Source: Chloroflexaceae bacterium (GTDB taxonomy: Bacteria > Chloroflexota > Chloroflexia > Chloroflexales > Chloroflexaceae). Taken from it: a stretch of DNA of 39,835 bases. The stretch is taken from assembly GCA_012033195.1 (NCBI GenBank), contig JAAUSQ010000011.1, positions 1-39,835 on the forward strand. The letters run 5' to 3'. A program made the position numbers and the translations under genes. The notes under the pieces were generated by a model. The model was not told where the DNA came from, did no database searches, and was given only the letters and a program-made list of their open reading frames with translations. Shown here piece after piece: positions 37,289 through 39,835 of this stretch (positions within the stretch are counted from its first letter, which is position 1; every line of letters starts with the position of its first letter).

Positions 37289-38376
37289 AGATTGAACGCA
37301 TCGAACTGCACCTGATTCGCCTGCCGCTGGTGCATCCGTTTGAAACCAGCTTCGGGCGTGCCTTCGAGCGCCCCTGTGTGCTGGTTGCCATGCACAGCGA
37401 AGGACTGACTGGCTGGGGCGAGTGTGTCGCGGGCGACGGCCCCTGGTACAGCAGCGAGACTGTTGAAACAGCGTGGCATATTCTGCGCGACTTTATGCTG
37501 CCTGCGCTCCAGGGTCAGGCTATCCAGACCGCCGCCGATGTGCTGCCGCTGCTCGAACATATACGCGGGCACCAGATGGCGCGGGCCGCACTTGAGATGG
37601 CCGCCTGGGATCTTCTTGGCAAGGCCCAGAACACAGCACTTGCAACTATGCTCGGCGGCGTGCGCCAACAGGTATCCGTGGGGGTGAGCATTGGCATCGA
37701 GCCAACCATTGCCGAACAACTGGCCCGCGTCGAGCAGTATGTCAATGCAGGCTATGGGCGGGTCAAGCTAAAAATCAAGCCGGGGTGGGATGTTGAGCCA
37801 GTCCGCGCCATCCGCGAGCGCTGGCCCGATCTGCGCTTGCAGGTGGATGCAAACTCGGCCTACACGCTCGATGCGCTGCCCATCTTCCAGGAGCTTGACC
37901 AGGTTGGTCTGCTGCTGATTGAGCAACCGCTCAACCATGATGATATTGTGGAACACGCCAGGTTGCAGCAGCAGCTTCAGACACCAATCTGCCTGGATGA
38001 AAGCATCCAATCGCCCGACCACGCACGCTGGGCGCTCGCCATTGGCGCGTGCCGCATCATCAATATCAAGGTCGGGCGTGTTGGCGGGCTGACTGCCGCC
38101 AAAGCAATTCACGACCTGTGTGCCGCGCAGCAGGTGCCTGTCTGGTGTGGGGGCATGCTTGAAACGAATATCGGGCGGGCCGCCAACCTTGCGCTGGCAA
38201 GCCTGCCCAACTTCACCCTGCCCGGTGATATTTCGGCCTCAGCACGCTACTACCGCGAAGACATCGCCGCGCCCGACTTTGTGCTGAACACCGACTCAAC
38301 CGTCACCGTACCGACCGGGCCAGGGCTTGGGGTGGAGGTCATCCCCGCACGACTCGCCGCAGCACGCCAGCGCTAG
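37285..38376 (+). CDS. menC: o-Succinylbenzoate synthase / N-succinylamino acid racemase (enolase superfamily)
   Basis: 363 residues, the size of the NSAR/OSBS subfamily. The capping domain holds the start MKIERIELHLIRLPLVHPFETSFG; the barrel has the catalytic motifs KLKIK (KxK, about 163-167), VDAN (Asp), IEQPL (Glu), LDESI (Asp) and INIKVGRVGG (Lys). These give the three acidic Mg ligands and the two catalytic lysines. As OSBS it forms o-succinylbenzoate in menaquinone synthesis; as NSAR it racemises N-succinylated amino acids. Both activities occur in one enzyme in this subfamily. The ATGA overlap with the GNAT gene favours the racemase pathway, while the menaquinol-using act complex makes the OSBS role plausible too. 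ATG 37285 is fixed by the overlap and family start. No other men genes are nearby. Confidence 0.9.
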   Translation: MKIERIELHLIRLPLVHPFETSFGRAFERPCVLVAMHSEGLTGWGECVAGDGPWYSSETVETAWHILRDFMLPALQGQAIQTAADVLPLLEHIRGHQMARAALEMAAWDLLGKAQNTALATMLGGVRQQVSVGVSIGIEPTIAEQLARVEQYVNAGYGRVKLKIKPGWDVEPVRAIRERWPDLRLQVDANSAYTLDALPIFQELDQVGLLLIEQPLNHDDIVEHARLQQQLQTPICLDESIQSPDHARWALAIGACRIINIKVGRVGGLTAAKAIHDLCAAQQVPVWCGGMLETNIGRAANLALASLPNFTLPGDISASARYYREDIAAPDFVLNTDSTVTVPTGPGLGVEVIPARLAAARQR

Positions 38377-38392
38377 AAAACAGGTTATCTTC

Positions 38393-38425
38393 CCCCTCGG
38401 CCCTTCAGTGCGAGAGGGGCCGGGG
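38393..38425. repeat. CCCCTCGGCCC hairpin between convergent genes
   Basis: CCCCTCGGCCC (38393-38403) pairs with GGGCCGGGG (38417-38425), with one bulged T. It lies between the converging menC and molybdoprotein genes. It resembles the hairpins at 1304-1330 and 6297-6335. No U-tract. Confidence 0.5.
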
Positions 38426-38440
38426 TGCGGGGCAACAGCG

Positions 38441-39055
38441 CTACTCCGAGTAGCGCTCTTCCCGCCACGGGTCGGCGTTGTTGTTGTAGCCATAGCGCTC
38501 CCAGAAGCCAAGCTTGTCGTGTGGCAAAAACTCTAGGCCGCGCAGCCACTTGGCACTCTTCCAGAAGTACTTCTTCGGCACCAGCAACCGCACCGGATAG
38601 CCGTGCTCTGGGGTGAGCGGCTCGCCTTCGTACTTGTAGGCCAGCATCGCCTCGTCGTCCATCAAAAACTCAAGCGGAATATTGGCGGTAAAGTTATGCT
38701 CGGCGTGGGCAATCACAAAGGCCGCTTCGGGCTTGAGCGCTGGCATATGCTTCAGCAACTCTTTAAACTGCACGCCTTCCCAGGTGGTATCGAGCTTGCT
38801 CCACCGTGTGACACAATGAATATCCATCGTTACCTGGATCGTCGGCAACTCCAGAAACTGGGCATATGTCAGGCGAGTCGGCTCATCGATGCTGCCCCAC
38901 ACGCGCAAATCCCATTCCTGTTCAACATGTTTATACTGTGGTACTTCACCATAGTGCAGCACTGGAAACTTCTCCGTCACATACTGGCCCGGCGGCACTC
39001 GATCCTGCATACCTTCAGGTGTGCGGTCGAACTTACGCTTGAATAGGTCGAACAT
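38441..39055 (-). CDS. YedY/sulfite oxidase-like molybdopterin oxidoreductase
   Basis: 204 residues, a single oxidoreductase molybdopterin-binding domain without the C-terminal dimerisation domain of true sulfite oxidases. DIHCVTRWSKLDTTWEGV (about residues 79-96) has the Cys that ligates molybdenum and the conserved Trp/Arg. HAEHNFTANIPLEFL and EHGYPVRLLVPKKYFWKSAKWL with the basic residues are family hallmarks. There is no signal peptide or TAT motif, so unlike MsrP/YedY it appears cytoplasmic. Members may reduce or oxidise S/N-oxides; the substrate is not shown. The catalytic subunit usually has a haem partner (YedZ/MsrQ), which is not in this window. It converges with menC. Confidence 0.9.
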   Translation of the reverse strand: MFDLFKRKFDRTPEGMQDRVPPGQYVTEKFPVLHYGEVPQYKHVEQEWDLRVWGSIDEPTRLTYAQFLELPTIQVTMDIHCVTRWSKLDTTWEGVQFKELLKHMPALKPEAAFVIAHAEHNFTANIPLEFLMDDEAMLAYKYEGEPLTPEHGYPVRLLVPKKYFWKSAKWLRGLEFLPHDKLGFWERYGYNNNADPWREERYSE

Positions 39056-39115
39056 ACGGTAACTCCTACGCTACGGATGGAAACACTCGCTGATGGAACG
39101 TTCTTCTTCAGGTCA

Positions 39116-39124
39116 TGGTATCAT
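39116..39124 (+). promoter_or_regulatory. Possible extended -10 of the aldo/keto reductase gene
   Basis: TGGTATCAT, of the TGnTATnAT type; about 120 bases before ATG 39246. No -35. Confidence 0.3.
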
Positions 39125-39245
39125 ATTCTGCATGAAAGCAATGTGGCATACAGTACAGATAGGGCGATGGGCCAGCGGCAAGCGGCGATAGGCCACCTGC
39201 GCGAGGCTGACTCGCGTCGGTTTGTTACAAGTCAAAGGCGCTCCT

Positions 39246-39835
39246 ATGCAGTATACCACCCTTGGCACAACAGCACTCACCGTCTCGCGGCTTGGCCTCG
39301 GTCTGGCAGCGCTCGGTCGTCCCGGCTATATCAACCTGAACCACGCCGCCGACCTGGACCACAACTACGCAGTTGATGCGATGCAGGCTCATACGCATCA
39401 GGTACTTGATGCAGCCTGGGATGTCGGTATCCGCTACTTCGACGCGGCCCGCTCTTATGGCCTTGCCGAGCGCTTTCTTGGTACATGGCTGCGGCAACAC
39501 CAGCACCCCCCTGCCGATGTCACTATCGGCTCGAAGTGGGGCTACACCTACACCGCCGATTGGCAGGTGCAGGCCGACAAGCACGAAATTAAAGTGCATT
39601 CGCTGGCCGTGTTGCAGTGCCAGTGGCACGAAAGCACCGCCGAACTTGCGCCCTATCTGCGGCTCTACCAGATCCACTCTGCCACGCTCGAAAGCGGCGT
39701 GCTCGATAATCAAGCGGTGCTGGGCGAACTGGCCCGCCTAAAACAAGCGGGTCTCGCGATTGGCCTCTCGGTGAGCGGCGAACAGCAGGCAGCGGTCATT
39801 GAGCGGGCATTGCATGTCACCATCGATGGGGTGCG
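39246..39835 (+). CDS. Aldo/keto reductase, 3'-truncated at the window edge
   Basis: 196 residues are visible; the family is usually 310-330 long. The start MQYTTLGTTALTVSRLGLGLAALG matches the AKR beginning. RYFDAARSYGLAERFLG (about residues 60-76) holds the catalytic Asp and Tyr, GSKWGY the Lys, and LYQIHSATLES the His, so the tetrad is complete. The NADPH-binding C-terminal part is beyond the edge. Such enzymes reduce aldehydes and ketones with NADPH in the cytoplasm; the substrate is not shown. A weak ribosome binding site is at AAGGCG. It diverges from the molybdoprotein gene. Confidence 0.93.
   Translation, partial: MQYTTLGTTALTVSRLGLGLAALGRPGYINLNHAADLDHNYAVDAMQAHTHQVLDAAWDVGIRYFDAARSYGLAERFLGTWLRQHQHPPADVTIGSKWGYTYTADWQVQADKHEIKVHSLAVLQCQWHESTAELAPYLRLYQIHSATLESGVLDNQAVLGELARLKQAGLAIGLSVSGEQQAAVIERALHVTIDGV

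Noticed and set aside
1-39835. tRNA, rRNA, CRISPR arrays, insertion sequences, prophage or integrase genes
   Set aside because: No clover-leaf-like runs, regular spacer repeats, transposase motifs or long terminal inverted repeats were seen on either strand.

Overview
The window looks like a GC-rich chromosome segment of a Chloroflexota bacterium, most likely the class Chloroflexia and plausibly a filamentous anoxygenic phototroph of the Chloroflexales. The evidence is a complete seven-gene alternative complex III operon (actABCDEFG) with no oxidase genes attached, several secreted proteins of Chloroflexota type, a Ser/Thr kinase fused to a WD40 propeller, and many GAF-containing signalling proteins. 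Genus cannot be fixed from the sequence alone.

Left part (1-8.5 kb): the end of a secreted subtilase, then a two-gene unit made of an all-helical repeat protein and a DICT-GAF-cobalamin-binding sensor that carries the Wx9EH and ExHxxG motifs of B12 photoreceptors. A secreted protein, thymidine kinase, a one-helix membrane protein and a leftward ribosomal protein operon rplU-rpmA-rpmE with a near-perfect promoter and a leader hairpin follow.

Middle (8.6-18.5 kb): an acyl-CoA/oxalyl-CoA-type AMP ligase and a ketopantoate reductase-like protein; a leftward unit of a class II aldolase/short-chain dehydrogenase fusion followed closely by an antitoxin/ParE-RelE toxin pair; a GAF-PP2C phosphatase overlapping a HAD hydrolase; and the kinase-WD40 protein.

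Right part (18.5-39.8 kb): the act operon, running leftward from a consensus promoter, moves electrons from menaquinol to a periplasmic acceptor. A metallophosphoesterase follows, then an AT-rich SIR2-like (DUF4917-type) gene that looks horizontally acquired. Next is a gene of about 6.4 kb for a giant secreted phosphatase/nuclease with two endonuclease/exonuclease/phosphatase domains around a PhoD domain. Upstream of it are four 7-mers with an 11-bp period (CTTAATA-N4), laid out like a Pho box, which suggests phosphate-starvation control. The window ends with a GNAT acyltransferase coupled to an OSBS/N-succinylamino acid racemase, a YedY/sulfite oxidase-like molybdoprotein and the start of an aldo/keto reductase.

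Ten apparent single-base frameshifts interrupt eight otherwise well-preserved genes. After correction all eight have lengths divisible by three and complete domains, so most are probably base-calling or assembly errors. Coordinates for those genes span the corrected gene.
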